From the NCBI GenBank assembly GCA_033977485.1, contig CM066997.1, positions 72,510,634-72,574,633 on the forward strand: 64,000 bases of DNA, in the 5' to 3' direction. The DNA comes from Hydrangea macrophylla. Its lineage: Eukaryota; Streptophyta; Magnoliopsida; Cornales; Hydrangeaceae. Made by a program: the position numbers and the translations under genes. Shown here in pieces: positions 44,084 through 56,289 of this stretch (its first letter is position 1; the number at the start of each line of letters is the position of its first letter). The notes below the pieces were generated by a model. That model made no database searches, was not told the origin of the DNA, and worked only from the letters and a program-made list of their open reading frames with translations.

Positions 44084-45151
44084 GCATCCATAAGTCTTGA
44101 GCTTAGCACGGTCTAGCTAAAGATGTAAAAGACAATACTTCTTAGAAGGCAACCCAAGCTTTTATTATTCGTTTTCTCATTTTTGTACACTTTTCGGGTC
44201 GTTTTGAGTTAGTTTTTCATTTTCTGGATAGATTAAGGGGTCTGAGTCTTTTTATTTTGAAAAAATTTACATTAAAAAGCAAAAGCAAAGAAAAAAAAGT
44301 CACCTCTTGTACGAGACTCGATCGCGCGATACGTCGCTCATGCGGCCGCGCACGCGACTTTCAAAGTTATAATTTTTTTTTCTCACAAAAACATATCTTA
44401 GTAAGAAGTCGTGCGCAAGATTGCGTGCGTGATCTGATGCCTTAGAAAATTTGTTGGAAATCTAAAATTTTAAGTCTCAGTATCCTGTGGCGCCTGGATT
44501 CGCTAGCGCGGTCAAGATTTTGTTCGCGTGACCCGCTCGTGGGAGAGTGGTTGTTTCTAAAATTTTCTGTCTCTTCCCTTCTTTCTCCCAAACCTTGTTT
44601 TTATGTTTGCTCTTTTTTGTTCGATCTCTTAGGCCCTTGTAGATCGAGCACTTCTTTGTTTGTTACTTTTGTTTGTTTTAGTTCTTTTTGTTTGTTTTGT
44701 TTCTATTTGATTATTTTGAGTCCTTTTTTTTTCGTTTTTGATCTTTTGCATTGCATGTTTTGTCTTACATTAGCTAGTGTTATTTTCAAATTTTTTGTTT
44801 TCATGTTTTTCTAAGTGTTGATAGGTGACGATTAGCTTCGCTTGGAGTGTTTTAGAACTTTCTAGTAATATTCTTACATGACTCACCTGTTTGTGATTGA
44901 CGAGATTGAGGTAATGTCGTTCCTTTGTTATGTTCTCTCCTTTCTTTCATTTTATTGTTTCATTAGGAAGAATGAAAGGTTTAGGTTTGGGGGTATGAAC
45001 TCATATGCACATTATTTTGCACCGATTTTTTAAAAATATTTCAATACTTGTGCTTAAATAAATGAGGTTATCGACATTTTTGCAATCTCGAGTCGATACT
45101 TCTTGTTATGTAACTTGGATTGTTATAAAATGATAAACAAAGGAAGATGTG
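44084..45151 (+). other. Athila/Tat-like 3' spacer, left half
   Basis: Opens with AAGTCTTGAGCTTAGCACGG and TTCTTAGAAGGCAACCCAAG, a block common downstream of pol in Athila-like elements. A CpG-rich patch follows (44,318-44,545) and GGTTTAGGTTTGGGGGTATG at 44,978-44,997. The last five bases, ATGTG, are the target duplication of element C. Confidence 0.55.
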
Positions 45152-47390
45152 TGTGGACACGCGGCCTCTGTGATCCCACCCCCGTTCCTATTTCTGGGGT
45201 TTTGGAATTGATTTTCCTTTAGTTTTGAAATCAAAGTTGATTTGAAGAAAGAAGGAGAAAAAGGAAGGTCTGTTGAAAACAGATACAGAGTCGCCACTTG
45301 GTCTTTAGGGAACCAAGAAACCCAATTTGACTCACCCAAATGGATAAAGGGCACCGGCCCTTCATAACCAAAGAACTTGGTTCGGGGTCTTGGTACGAGA
45401 GAAGAAGGAGCCTTTGCCGTGACTAAAACACCCTCAACTCGCCCTGTCTCTCGACGGGCCTCAATTAGCATCCAAACAATCATCTTATACTATGTTTGGT
45501 TCGACAGTTAATAATATGATAGTATATTACATCACATAAGAATCTTGAAATGGAAGATCAAAAGATAAAATATCATTCATAAGATCTTAGCCAAGTATCA
45601 CACAATGCAAAGTGAAAGATCACACAAGTAAACCTAAGAAAAATTCATCTAATCACTTATCAAGTAATCAAGTATTCCTAATCCAAAAGGGGACATGAAT
45701 TGTTCTTGAAACAAACAATCAAAGAGATCAAAATATGCTTAGCAAGCTAGAATGATCCATGTTAATTTTTGAGAAAAGAAGACCTCTCAATCCCCAGGAT
45801 GAATGATAAAGGAAGAATTAGTCGATGGGAAATATGAACGTGTGATCAAGTTTATTCCTTGTAATCTTCTTAGATTAAGAGTCACAAAAAGCCCCAAATC
45901 TTGCATGGATGCAATGTATGATCCTAGAATGTGCAAAGGTTGTAGTGTGTTTGTGTACATAGACTCTCTAAAGTGACTTAGAAGTCTAAAATATGCATGA
46001 ATGCATGAATGAAATCATCATAGAACATGACAAATATAGTATGAACTAATTCCTAAGATATGAGCTAATTTAGAGTGTATGAAAGTATCAAACCAAAAAA
46101 TGAAAGTAAAAGTATACTTGCTGTGAACAGTGGACAGAACAGTGAGTTGATCTTTTGGAAATTGAACAATAGGGCTAGAAATGTTTTCAATGCATGATTT
46201 TTTTATAGAAATCATCCTTATTGTGTATAGAACACATGTCAAAAAGCCAATATTCAATAACTATTACAAATTGAGAGGAATCATATAAATAATAGAGGTT
46301 ACTCAGAAGCAGAATCCTTATTGTCGACGAAAATGTTAAAAACTCTTATAAAATGAAAACAAAACATCTAGAGGCCCATATTATACAGAAAGTTCCCTAA
46401 GCCACTGAAGTTCAAGAAAAAAATGAGTTGGGACCACTTATTTTGGAAATTTTTTCTAAAAGACAAGTTGAAAGTCAACCAAGCTGCGATGACAGTAAAA
46501 ACAGAACATCTGAAGAGAATGTTTGGGTCTAAATGGACCACTTCCAAGTATTTCCAACTCAAACCAAAAATTATGGGTGTTCTCTAATAAGTTAAGAAGA
46601 CTTTCCAAGTTGTCACATGTTAATATCTTGAGCATTGAGTCCTAGAGAAATCTTTGAACTCAGATTGTTCACTGTTTTGAAGATTTTGGGAGGAACTGTG
46701 GTTTTATTCTTTGAAATCAAAATGAGAGGTTTAAGAGGGGTTTGAAATAGAGGTTTTAAAAGTATATTTTGAGCACTTAAATGGAGATTATGACCACTTG
46801 AAATATCAACATTTGAACCCATATCAAGAACCTTCAAGATTGTTGGAGACACTGTTTTCATATTTGAAGACAACTTCAAGAATACGTAGGAATGTATTGA
46901 AGTTGAAATCATCATCTATAAAACTTGTTTTTGAGGTCAAGAGCTACTATCCATAAGGATTCACTCACCTCAAACTTCATGTCATTGTCTAGATGATGAT
47001 AGATTAGTAAGTAAATAAAGAAAATAAAAAAGAAATGGGATTAAGGAGGGATAAGCATAATATGTAAACAAGCAAGTAAGTAATCAATAGATGATATTCA
47101 TCATGGTTTTGGACTTGTAGATTGGTGTTTCACTCATATATGGTGACTTTTGACATGGAAGAAGCTTCCTATCTCACAAATGCCCACTAAAATGGTGGCT
47201 GGGTGTATTGAATGTGAAGTAAATGGGAGTAATGAAGTAGAAAACAAAGTTTAGAACTCACTTTTCTAGTTGAAAATCAAAGGAAGAAGCTCACTTTCAC
47301 TCTCCTAACCTTATCTTCTACAACTCTCTTTCTATAACTCCTCTAAGCTTTGTATTTGCCACCCCCCCAAAATGAAAAGTCAAGGGGGGT

Positions 47391-47400
47391 TTATATAGGC
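47391..47400 (-). promoter_or_regulatory. TATA box of element C 3' LTR
   Basis: GCCTATATAAACCCCC on the minus strand; same position as 61,318-61,327 in the 5' LTR. Confidence 0.6.
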
Positions 47401-48119
47401 CAATTTGGGGTGGTTTTGGAATTTTAGAAGCACTCCCATTGGTCCCAAACAACTGAAAACGTAGAACTACGTCATTTTGGTTTCTAATTAATCAAAATGG
47501 ACCCCCAAAAGAAATTGCAAAAATGGACTGTTCTGGGGGAGAGTTTTACAGTGGAACTGGGCCTATGTCACAATAGCAGTGGGCCAGTGCCGCGGTGGTA
47601 CTGCTCCTCTGATGTCCAGATAATTCAATTTAGTCCCCCAGAGGTTCTGGTATTTACGAAAAGGCCCTATTTTGTTCGAAATTCACAGAAAATGCATATG
47701 AACTCCAAACTGAGGTTGTGATATACTGTTAGAAAGATAATGGAGTCTACTATACATAAAAAATAGTTCGGAGATAGGTCACTTTGAAAAGTGTTGCAGT
47801 ATTTGCGATAAAAGCCGATTTAATCGCCTTTTTCACCTTCAGAATTTCATAATAAATTCGTTTTAAATTCAGGGATTATGTGCGATATACCATTGGAAAG
47901 ATATTGACCTCTAGTACCTATGAAAATGTTTGAAAAATGATACGGTGCTTCAGTTTTAGAGTCAACTTTTGGCCTAATTGGTCAAACTTGTGATTTTCGG
48001 GAAGTTTTGGGAACCTCTGGGAGCCCCCAGGAATTGACGTTATCGTCCGATTTCCTTTTAAAACTCATTTTAGTACTTTTAGAATGATCTCAAAACTTTT
48101 TGGAAAATTTGGACAATTT

Positions 48120-48178
48120 CGGTCAAACCTTGGTCAAACATTGGTCAAACTTGGTCAAACCTTGGTCAAACCGGTCAA
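48120..48178 (-). promoter_or_regulatory. Cluster of W-box-like TTGACC motifs, 3' LTR of C
   Basis: Six GGTCAA (minus strand TTGACC) spaced 9-13 bp, in U3 about 730 bp upstream of the TATA box; a further one is at 47,981. TTGAC(C/T) is the core bound by WRKY factors. Binding is inferred. Confidence 0.45.
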
Positions 48179-48467
48179 CGGGGACTTTTCGGGAACTTCC
48201 GGGACTTCCAGTGGTCTCTGGGAGCCAACGATTTCATTTGATTTTTCTAAAAAACTCATTTTACCACTTTTCTTATAACATAGTACGTTTCCAGAGCTTT
48301 CGGTCCAAATCTGGGAGTTTTTGGGCTTTCAGGGGCATTTTGGTCATTCTGAGCAGTTTGAGAGAGAACTAACTTCCAGGAGTCCCTTTAGAGTCTTTTT
48401 CGATCATTGTGAACCACCAAGCTATATGTCTCCTAAATCTGATAGCCAACAAAATGGGGTGTCTATA

Positions 48468-48482
48468 GTTTGCCCCTATTTG
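48468..48482 (-). other. Polypurine tract of element C
   Basis: AAATAGGGGCAAAC on the minus strand, next to the LTR start. The same GGGGCAAAC ends the tract of element D. Confidence 0.75.
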
Positions 48483-49029
48483 GCATGAACTTGCGAAGCA
48501 ACGCATGTCGTAAGCGAATGCCAAAGCTTTGAAGAGACAGGTCTTTTTGGAGGCTATAGATTTAGGATAAAAGCGTTGCAAAGATGCAATGATGAAAATC
48601 ATGATGCTGAGGTCAGTGCTGGTCCTGCCCTTCGTGAGCTGCCTACGTATCCCAAGGGGAATTAGACCAGGACGTAGTTCGGGGCACAAAGGAACAAATC
48701 ACACATGCGGAATAAGATAGGCGGATGCTATGCTTTGAGGATGATATGAAATGCATGGATGTGACATGAATTGTGTCATGAGGCCTATCATGCCTACTGT
48801 TCTGATCCTATTATGAGTTGGTGCTGAGGGTGTGTGCCACTCCGAGTGGACTTATATCATGCTAGTGTTTCTGATTGTGATGCAGTTATTGACTTGAATA
48901 GGGACACCGAGGTTTGAAGACTCTGGGTATTAGAGCAAACTTCTAAATTTTGGAAAGTGTGCTTCGCAAGCGAATGTAATCGGATGTGGGGTCCCAGAGG
49001 ACGTTAATCAAAGTTAATCGACAAACATG
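48483..49029 (-). other. Element C 3' spacer with hairpin-like motif
   Basis: Non-coding. 48637-48680 holds the conserved motif in element sense: GAACTACGTCCTGGTCT, then ATTCCCCTTGGGAT and ACGTAGGCAGC. Confidence 0.65.
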
Positions 49030-51265
49030 GAAATTCTAGATACCAAGAGATGGATAAGGAAGTTCAAGATAGCCAATTGGAGAAGGATTTTGCCATAACT
49101 GATAAGTGAGAAAGCTTTCAATAGCTGATGGGTAGGTGAGGGGCTCACAATTTTGGACAAAGGAGTGAGGAAGCTCACGATAAGTGAGAAAGCTCACAAT
49201 TTTGGACAAAGGAGTGAGGAAGCTCATGATAAGTGAGAAAGCTCATGGTTTTGGACAAAGGAGTGAGGAAGCTCACAATGAGAAAGCTCACAGTTTGGAA
49301 CAAAGGAGTAAGGAAGCCCACGATAAGCGAGGAAGATCATGATAAGTGAAGAAGCTCACAATTTTGGACGAAGGAATAAGGAAGCTTACGATAAGTAAGA
49401 AAGCTCACGATTTTGGACAAAGGAATGAGGAAGCTCACGATAAGTGAAAAAGCTCATGGTTTTGGACAAAGGAGTGAGGAAACTCACGATAAGTGAGAAA
49501 GCTTATGACTTTGGACGAAGGAGTGAGGAAGCTCACAATAAGTGAGAAAAGCTCTCGATTTTGGACGAAGGAGTGAAGAAGCTCACGATAAATGAGAAAG
49601 CTCATGATTTTGGACAAAGTAGTGAGGAAGCTCACGATAAGTGAGAAAGCTCATGATAAGTGAAAAAGCTCACAATTTAGGACAAAGGAGTGAGGAAGTT
49701 CACGATAATTGAGAAAGCTCACGATTTTGGACGAACGAGTGAGGAAGCTCACGATAAGCCAGGAAGCTAACGATAAGTGAAAAAGCTCACAATTTTGGAC
49801 GAAGGAATAAGGAAGCTGACGATAAGTGAGAAAGCTCACGGTTTTGGACAAAGGAGTAAGGAAGCTCACGATAAGTGAGAAAGCTCACAATTTTGGACGA
49901 AGGAGTGAAAAAACTCAAGATAAGTGAGAAAGCTCACGATTTTGGACGAAGGAGTGAGGAAGTTCACAATAAGTGAAAAAGCTCACAGTTTTGGAAAAAG
50001 GAGTGAGGAAGCTCACGATAAGTAAGAAAGCTCATGATAAGTGAGAAAGCTCACGATTTTGGACAAAGGAGTGATGAAGCTCATGATAAGCGAGGAAGCT
50101 TATGATAAGTGAAGAAGCTCACGATAAGTGAGAAAGCTCACGATTTTGGACAAAAGAATGAGAAAGCTTACGATAAGTGAGAAAGCTCATGATTTTAGAC
50201 GAAGGAGTAAGGGAGCTCACGATAAGTGAAAAAGCTCACAATTTTGGACGAAGGAGTGAAGAAGCTCATGATAAGTGAGAAAGCTCACAATTTTGGATGA
50301 ATGAGTGAGGAAGCTCACGATTTTTGGACAAAAGAGTGAGGAAGCTCACGATAAGTGAGAAAGCTCATGATAAGTGAGAAAGCTCACGATTTTAGACGAA
50401 GGAGTGAGGAAGCTCACGATAAGCGAGGAAGCTCAGGATTTTGGACGAAGGAATGAGGAAGCTCGCGATAAGTGAGAAAGCTCACAATTTTAGATAAAGG
50501 AGTGAGGAAGCTCACAATAAGTGAGAAAGCTCACGGTTTTGGACGAACGAATGAGGAAGCTCACGATAATTGAAAAAGCTCACGGTTTTGGATGAAGGAA
50601 TGAGGAAGCTCATGATAAGTGAGAAAGCTCACGATTTCGGACGAAGGAGTGAGGAAGCTCACGATAAGTGAGAAAGATCACGATTTTGGACAAACGAGTG
50701 AGAAGCTCACGATAAGTGAGAAAGCTCACGGTTTCGGACAAAGGTGTAAGGAAGCTCATAATAAGCGAGAAAGCTCACAATTTTGAACAAAAGAGTGGGG
50801 AAGTTCAAGATAAGTGAGAAAGCTCATGATTTTGGACAAAGGAGTGAGGAAGCTCACGATAAGTGAGAAAGCTCACAATTTTGGACGAAGGAGTGAGGAA
50901 CCTCACGATAAGTGAGAAAGCTCACGATTTTGGACGAAGGAATGAGGAAGCTCACGATAAGTGGGAAAGCTCACAATTTTGGATAAATGAGTGAAGAAGC
51001 TCACGATAAGTGAGAAAGCTCACGGTTTTGCACGAAGGAATGAGGAAGCTCACGATAATTGAGAAAGCTCACGATTTTGGACAAAGGAGTGAGGAAGCTC
51101 ACAATTTTGGACAAAGGAGTGAGAAAGCTCACGGTAAGTGAGGAAGCTCACGATTTTGGACGAAGGAATGAGGAAGCTCACGATAAGTGAGAAAGCTCAC
51201 GATTTTGGATGATGGAGTAAGAAAGCTCACGATAAGTGAGGAAGCTCACAATGAGGAAGCTCATG
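49030..51265. repeat. Large 49-bp tandem array in element C
   Basis: About 45 units of GATAAGTGAGAAAGCTCAC plus GATTTTGGACGAAGGAGTGA and GGAAGCTCAC. The half-units share AAGCTCAC, and some units have lost one half. ORFs at 49036, 49435, 49651 and 51178 are by-products. In A this part would lie left of position 681 and is not present. Confidence 0.9.
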
Positions 51266-51655
51266 ATAACCAACGGACAAGGAGCCTTGGATTGTGAATA
51301 GACATTGCTTGCCCTAAGAGTCGGCGTCTTTTGACTGCGAGCAGTGTTTTTCAATCGTTGGCCGATTTTTATGATGACCAATCCAGAAATTTGATTCAAG
51401 TTCTATTGGGGATGGTAGGGGATTTTTTGAGAATCTCTCTTAACTTTTTAAAATTCTCAACCGAGAACCAGGATTTAAATCTGAATCCCTCACGGTTAAT
51501 CCAATCTTGCAATGGTCGGTCCGAAAAGCCTATTCAAGCCTCCAAGATGATTGATGGACGTGGAAGTCCCCAATAGCAAAGAGTAGACGGGGTAGCCCAA
51601 GATAATTGATGGACGCGAAAGTCCTACCTTAATCCAGAGGGTCTATAATGAAAGA
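51266..51655. other. Element C internal spacer
   Basis: Non-coding spacer between two arrays; no domain in the frame at 51331-51576. Confidence 0.45.
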
Positions 51656-52150
51656 TTTGCCTCAATTTAGAGGGCTAACAGTGAAAGATTTGCCTCAATT
51701 TAGAGTGCTGACAATCTAAAGGGCTGACTACGACAGATTTGCCTCAAATTAGAGGGTTGATCACAAAGGATTTACTTCAATCTAGAGGGCTGATGACAAC
51801 AGATTTGCCTTAATCTAGAGGGTTGGTAACAATAGATTTGCCTCAATCTAGAGGACTGACAACGAAGGATTTGCCTCAATCTAGAGGGCTAATGACAACA
51901 GACTTGACTCAATCTGGAGGGCTGACAATGATAGATTTGCCTCAATCTAGAGGACTGACAACAAAGGATTTGCCTTAATCTAGAGGGCTGGTGACAACAG
52001 ATTTGCCTCAATCTAGAGGCCTAACAATGGTAGATTTGCCTCAATCTAGAGGACTGACAACAAAGGATTTGCCTCAATCTAGAGGGCTGACAACAAAGAG
52101 TTTGCCTCAATTTAGAGGGCTGACGACAAAAGATTTTCCTCAATCTAGAT
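51656..52150. repeat. 33-bp tandem array in element C
   Basis: About 14 units of CAATCTAGAGGGCTGACAAC and AAAGGATTTGCCT with small changes. It has no spacers of unique sequence, so it is not CRISPR-like. Confidence 0.88.
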
Positions 52151-52564
52151 GAGATGATGAACACGACATATTTTGAATAAGAGTTGTGGTGAACTAATGA
52201 TGATTAATGAATTGACGATACACGAATCGAGATGGCGAGTCGACAGTGAACTACTATGACTATCATAGGTTAGACCAAGGGTTGGACTAACCATGATCAG
52301 AAGGACTAACACTGTACGAATCGAGATGACTAGTCGACAGTGAACTACTGTGACTGTCATGGATTGGATTGACGATGTACTAATCGATGAGCCTGCTGGG
52401 GATGAATCTGCTAGGGATGAAGCGACTCTACTGGGGATGACTGGATACAATGTATACTGCTAGGGAAGAAGGCAATACGCCCACTGATGGGAGTAAAGGT
52501 ATGATTCTATTCGGGATGAAGGATATGTAGATGATCTACGGTGGCTATAGATCTGACATTGATG
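52151..52564. repeat. Element C spacer: 110-bp duplication and PBS-like site
   Basis: CGAATCGAGATG(G/A)C(G/T)AGTCGAC begins two copies of about 110 bp (52,225-52,335 and 52,317-52,385, the second incomplete). GCGACTCTACTGGGGAT at 52422-52438 on the plus strand resembles a tRNA-Arg primer site, at the position matching 662-680 in A. Confidence 0.5.
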
Positions 52565-52735
52565 GAGGATGATGATCAACGGCCACTCATGGACTTATGT
52601 TGCATGGATGAGGAAAGATAGCCACTCATGGACTTATGTTGTTAGGGTGAAGGAAGATCATCAACAGCCACTCATGGACTTATGTTGCATGAACGAAGAA
52701 AGATGATCAATAGCCGCTCATGGACTTATGTTGCT
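52565..52735. repeat. Short version of the CTCATGGACTTATGTTGC array
   Basis: Four units; element A has about twenty at 850-1815. Confidence 0.8.
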
Positions 52736-53259
52736 AGGAGATGATGGTTAACTTTCGGCGGCTTGGAAAGGGATGAGATTTACCCCCAAGTCTGGACACT
52801 TCTCATACTGATGCCTTGACTAGTGCAGTGATAGTGTTTGGTTCTTCAGCTTGTATTATCCTCGGAATGCTCTTAAAAATTTAATAATTTGATTTAAAAA
52901 ATTCATTATTAGTCACTATTGACTTACACATTTGAGACTACGACAGATTCAAAGACTGACAGACATCAACGCACGTATGAGGGTGACACATTTGAAACCA
53001 AATTGGAATAAGCTCGTCTTTGCCAAGATTTGATGTGTATTTGTCATAAATGATACCATATCACTCCTCCTGGTAGCACTTTGCTGATAAACTTGATTTT
53101 TAAAAATTCTTCCATATTGATCTAGTCGATTCTCTACTTTTCCCAGGATGTGCTTTGAATTAGTGCCTTAGCTTATAGATTAAAAGATACTCCATTTCAA
53201 AAAAATTCAAAACAACTTGGTGACTTGAATACTCGCCCTTGGTGTGAAGGGAACGTGTT
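52736..53259. other. Element C internal spacer
   Basis: Matches 1816-2374 of element A; non-coding. Confidence 0.5.
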
Positions 53260-53480
53260 AGGCAAACAGAGTTTACCCCTAGTTTGAGGTGTAGAAATTA
53301 GAATTCATAGGCAAATGAGGTAGGTGACCGAAGTTTGCCCCTAGTTTGGACGATGGTTCTTTGAAGGTTTTGGGCAAACGAGGTAGGTGACCGGAGTTTG
53401 TCCCTTGTATGAAGGGTAGATAGTAAATTCAGGCAAACGAGGCGAGTAGCCGAAGTTTGCCCCTAGTGTGGAAGGTGATT
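53260..53480. repeat. Short GGCAAACGAGG array
   Basis: Same array as 2375-2565, about four units. Confidence 0.7.
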
Positions 53481-53671
53481 TCTGGCTTGAGGCAAGGACC
53501 GTGACTTTAATCTCTCATATGCTCATAACTTTTGCCTAGGCTCCAGTGTGGTGACCTAGCGAGCTCTTTTCTCTCTTTTGTTATTGCTCACCTTGGATTT
53601 AGCACTAATTTTTGCCTAGGTGTCATTTCGAATTTTTGACCTAACGAGCCATCCTTTTTTTCTTTTCGAAA

Positions 53672-53715
53672 GTCTGCCTACGTACCCTGAGTGGGGATCA
53701 GGTCCAACGTAGTTC
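53672..53715 (-). other. Conserved hairpin-like motif, single copy
   Basis: Minus strand: GAACTACGTTGGACCTGATC, CCCACTCAGGGT, ACGTAGGCAGAC. Same position as 2742-2786 in element A. Confidence 0.55.
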
Positions 53716-53749
53716 GGGCCAAGGCTTTGAAAGAAAGGGGAGGGGGTTA

Positions 53750-54135
53750 ATTATGATGGTGTTGACCGAACCGATGCGGTTGCCTATGTATCCCCAAGTG
53801 GGAATCAGGTCGAGTGTAATTCAAGCCAGGATCTTGAAGGAAATTAGTTTGATTATGATGGTGTCGACTGAACTGATGTGATTGCCTACGTATCCCCGAG
53901 TGGGAATCAGGTCGAGCGTAGTTCAAGGCAAGGCTTGAAGGAAATTTGTTTGATTATTATGGTGTCGACCGAACCAATGCGGTTGCCTACGTATCCCCGA
54001 GTGGGAATCAGGTCGAGTGTAGTTCAAGCCAGGATCTTGAAGGAAATTGGTTTGATTATGATGGTGTCGACCGAACCAATGCGGTTGCCTACGTATCAGG
54101 TCGACCGTAGTTCAAGGCAAGGTTTTGAAAGAAAT
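53750..54135. repeat. About 100-bp array carrying the hairpin-like motif, element C
   Basis: Four units, the last shortened inside the motif. The ORF at 53878-54291 is an artefact. In A the copia element inserted at the left edge of this array (ATTAT). Confidence 0.85.
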
Positions 54136-55224
54136 CGGTTAAGGGTTTTTCAAACCAATCATCAAAGAAGCACTTGCGGTATCTTGAATAAGAGGATTCA
54201 ATTTCGATCTCCCTTTCTTTTCTTTTCTTTTCTTTCCTTTTCTTTTTTGAGGATTGATCCTTTTCACTTTCGCCTAGCCAGTCAAATGTAGTTGATTCTT
54301 ATGAGATCTTTTGATCACAATTTCAGAATTTATTTGTGGTCGTTCTGAGTCTTTTGAAATGTTATCCAGGCATGTTCTCATGATGTACCTTGAAGTGTAA
54401 AATTCTCTATATCACCAAAATTTTATTCCTTTCATTTTCTCCATCATTTTGACTGGCTAAGGTCAGATCTTGGAAATCAACACATTTTTCAGCTCTAACT
54501 TTTGCCTAGGTGCCCTTTCGGGTTTTCAACCTAGCAAGCTTTTCTTTTCTTTCTTTTTCTTTCTTTTTTGTCTCTATTTTTTTGTTTTGAAAGGGGAGAA
54601 GAAACTCATTGAAAGTGTTTGGCTACCATCAAGGACTAAATGTGCACTGCTTTCAACAGACAGATTGTACGGCTCTCTCATTAGATTGGGCTCAAGGCTT
54701 TGAAATGGTGGAAAAAGGGTGTTGGGCAAGCCCTAAGTAGTTTCAAACATGTCTTTGCAAGATTGAGGCAAGAACATCTTTAAATTATTAAAGTAAGATT
54801 ATTCAATTCTTATCTCTTCATTGGTGTCAGCATGAAATCGACTTTGACCTTTCAGGATTCTTTTTTGTTTTGTTGGAAAAAAAATATTAGCAGAGCAATA
54901 TCCATGGTAATTTGAAAAGTGACATTTCAGTTTGATGATTCGTGCATTGATGACTAGACACATCAAATTAGGCAAAAAAATGAGATTTCATTCCATCAAA
55001 AGAAGAAGGATTACATTACTCGACACAGACTCATAACAACTTGAAGACTAACAGACTCGACAACAAGACTAAAGTTGAAATAGATTCAAAAGATAGGACA
55101 GACTAGACTCGGCTTGGTCTCTAATGGAGTATCATAGTGACTCGCTTATTCTTTTTTTTTAAAGAGCATCCTCATTTATTTTGCTAGCAAAAGTCCCAAA
55201 CACCATCGCTTCACCGACACAGGT
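54136..55224. other. Element C internal spacer
   Basis: Collinear with 12,126-13,277 of A. CT-rich tract at 54,210-54,255. No supported gene. Confidence 0.5.
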
Positions 55225-55785
55225 TCAACATTCATGGGTATCAGCAAAAGGGATCATTTGAACAGATGAGCCAGGGGCTTTAGGTTCGATGAAGCTGACA
55301 TTTTGGTTGACATAGGGTTGGATGGGTGATGGCTCGATGATTTTCTGATCGATGAGCTCTTGGATATTATGGAGAAGGCGCATGCAGCAGTCAGTGTCGT
55401 CGCCTGGGCCTTGGTGGTAGGCACAACATTTGGATAGGTTACAGTTAGGTGGTGGGGGATCGGCACGAGGTTGAAGGAGTTGGAGGTGCCGCTTTTTGAT
55501 AAGGTTATCAAGGATAACGGACAACGGTAAGGTTCTTAGGTTGCGGGCTTTGTTAAACTTTGAGTTCAAGTGGGTCCTTGGAGTGGCTCTTGTGTTTGGA
55601 TATAGAATAGGATTACCCAGGCAAGGGTGTGGACTTGGACACAAGTAAGGATTCGGATGTGGAAATGGGCTTGGATAGACGGCGTCGGACAATCCATACT
55701 TCCTTTTATTGATGCTCTGCACCATCTTCTCAAATCGGCTTATCCTTAAACTTAGATGTTCAACATCGGTTTGTAGTTTGTTCAC
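55225..55785 (-). CDS. gag: Gag fragment of element C (intact short ORF)
   Basis: 186 codons without a stop on the minus strand. The ATG at 55785 opens a heptad-like helix (LQTDVEHLSLRISRFEKMVQ). A Pro/Asn-rich linker follows (YPSPFPHPNPYLCPSPHPCL), then LPLSVILDNLIKKRHLQLLQ and the knuckle region NCNLSKCCAYHQGPGDDTDC with MRLLHNIQELIDQK; it ends FADTHEC. The capsid domain of full-length Tat Gag is absent. Just upstream at 55,909-55,921 (minus TTCTATTTGCAG) is a splice-acceptor-like site, also present in A. It may help package the element RNA into particles of a related element; that is inference. It could also be only a slow-decaying remnant. Confidence 0.6.
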   Translation of the reverse strand: MNKLQTDVEHLSLRISRFEKMVQSINKRKYGLSDAVYPSPFPHPNPYLCPSPHPCLGNPILYPNTRATPRTHLNSKFNKARNLRTLPLSVILDNLIKKRHLQLLQPRADPPPPNCNLSKCCAYHQGPGDDTDCCMRLLHNIQELIDQKIIEPSPIQPYVNQNVSFIEPKAPGSSVQMIPFADTHEC

Positions 55786-56289
55786 TTTTCATTCGAGAGC
55801 TTGGTAGGCCATTAGTGGGTTTATGATAACTTGGGCTAGCCTGCGATCACGACAATTAATTCGGGGAGATACAATAGTGTCCTTACCCGGGGCTACGTTT
55901 TTTTTTTCTGCAAATAGAAGTAAAAGCCCAAATTAGCAGAGGTGCACAAATACTTCTTATGGACTCCTAGCGGGAGGAGATGATCAGAATTTTGAAGGAT
56001 TCAATGATGCAAACCGAGGACGGTTACAGTAAGTATACGACTTCTGTACAATGATTGAGATGGGTGAGGATGATGATACGTATGCATTTGATGTATAGAG
56101 ACTGACATGTGTGAGACTGACAAGATGTGCGTGCATGCGAACTGACATGAATTGTGTATGCACATGAGACAAGCATGCGGATGCAAGCCCTAATCTATAT
56201 GATGCCCCTACTTTTAATAGATAGCAGTTAAACAAGTAATGTCCTAGCCATATAGAGTGTGCTAACCTTACTTTCCAGTATGATCACCA
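55786..56289 (-). other. Element C leader segment
   Basis: Matches 13,794-14,344 of A. It contains the acceptor-like site and overlapping minus frames (55984-56235) without domains. Confidence 0.45.

Larger units (their letters stand above)
45152..48467 (-). repeat. Element C 3' LTR
   Basis: 3316 bp, minus strand, from TATAGACACCCC (48467) to GTGTCCACA (45152). TATA box 47391-47400, W-box-like cluster 48,120-48,178. ORFs at 45106, 46018, 46368, 46613, 47497, 48084 and 48369 lie within it and show no domain. Confidence 0.92.

Noticed and set aside
47497..47721. 74-codon plus-strand ORF kept in both LTRs of element C (also 61425-61649)
   Set aside because: The LTRs were identical at insertion, so a shared frame is expected; it is antisense to the element and has no domain.
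49030..52150. Direct repeat arrays as possible CRISPR
   Set aside because: Units are contiguous and variable with no unique spacers, and the DNA is from a plant nuclear genome.
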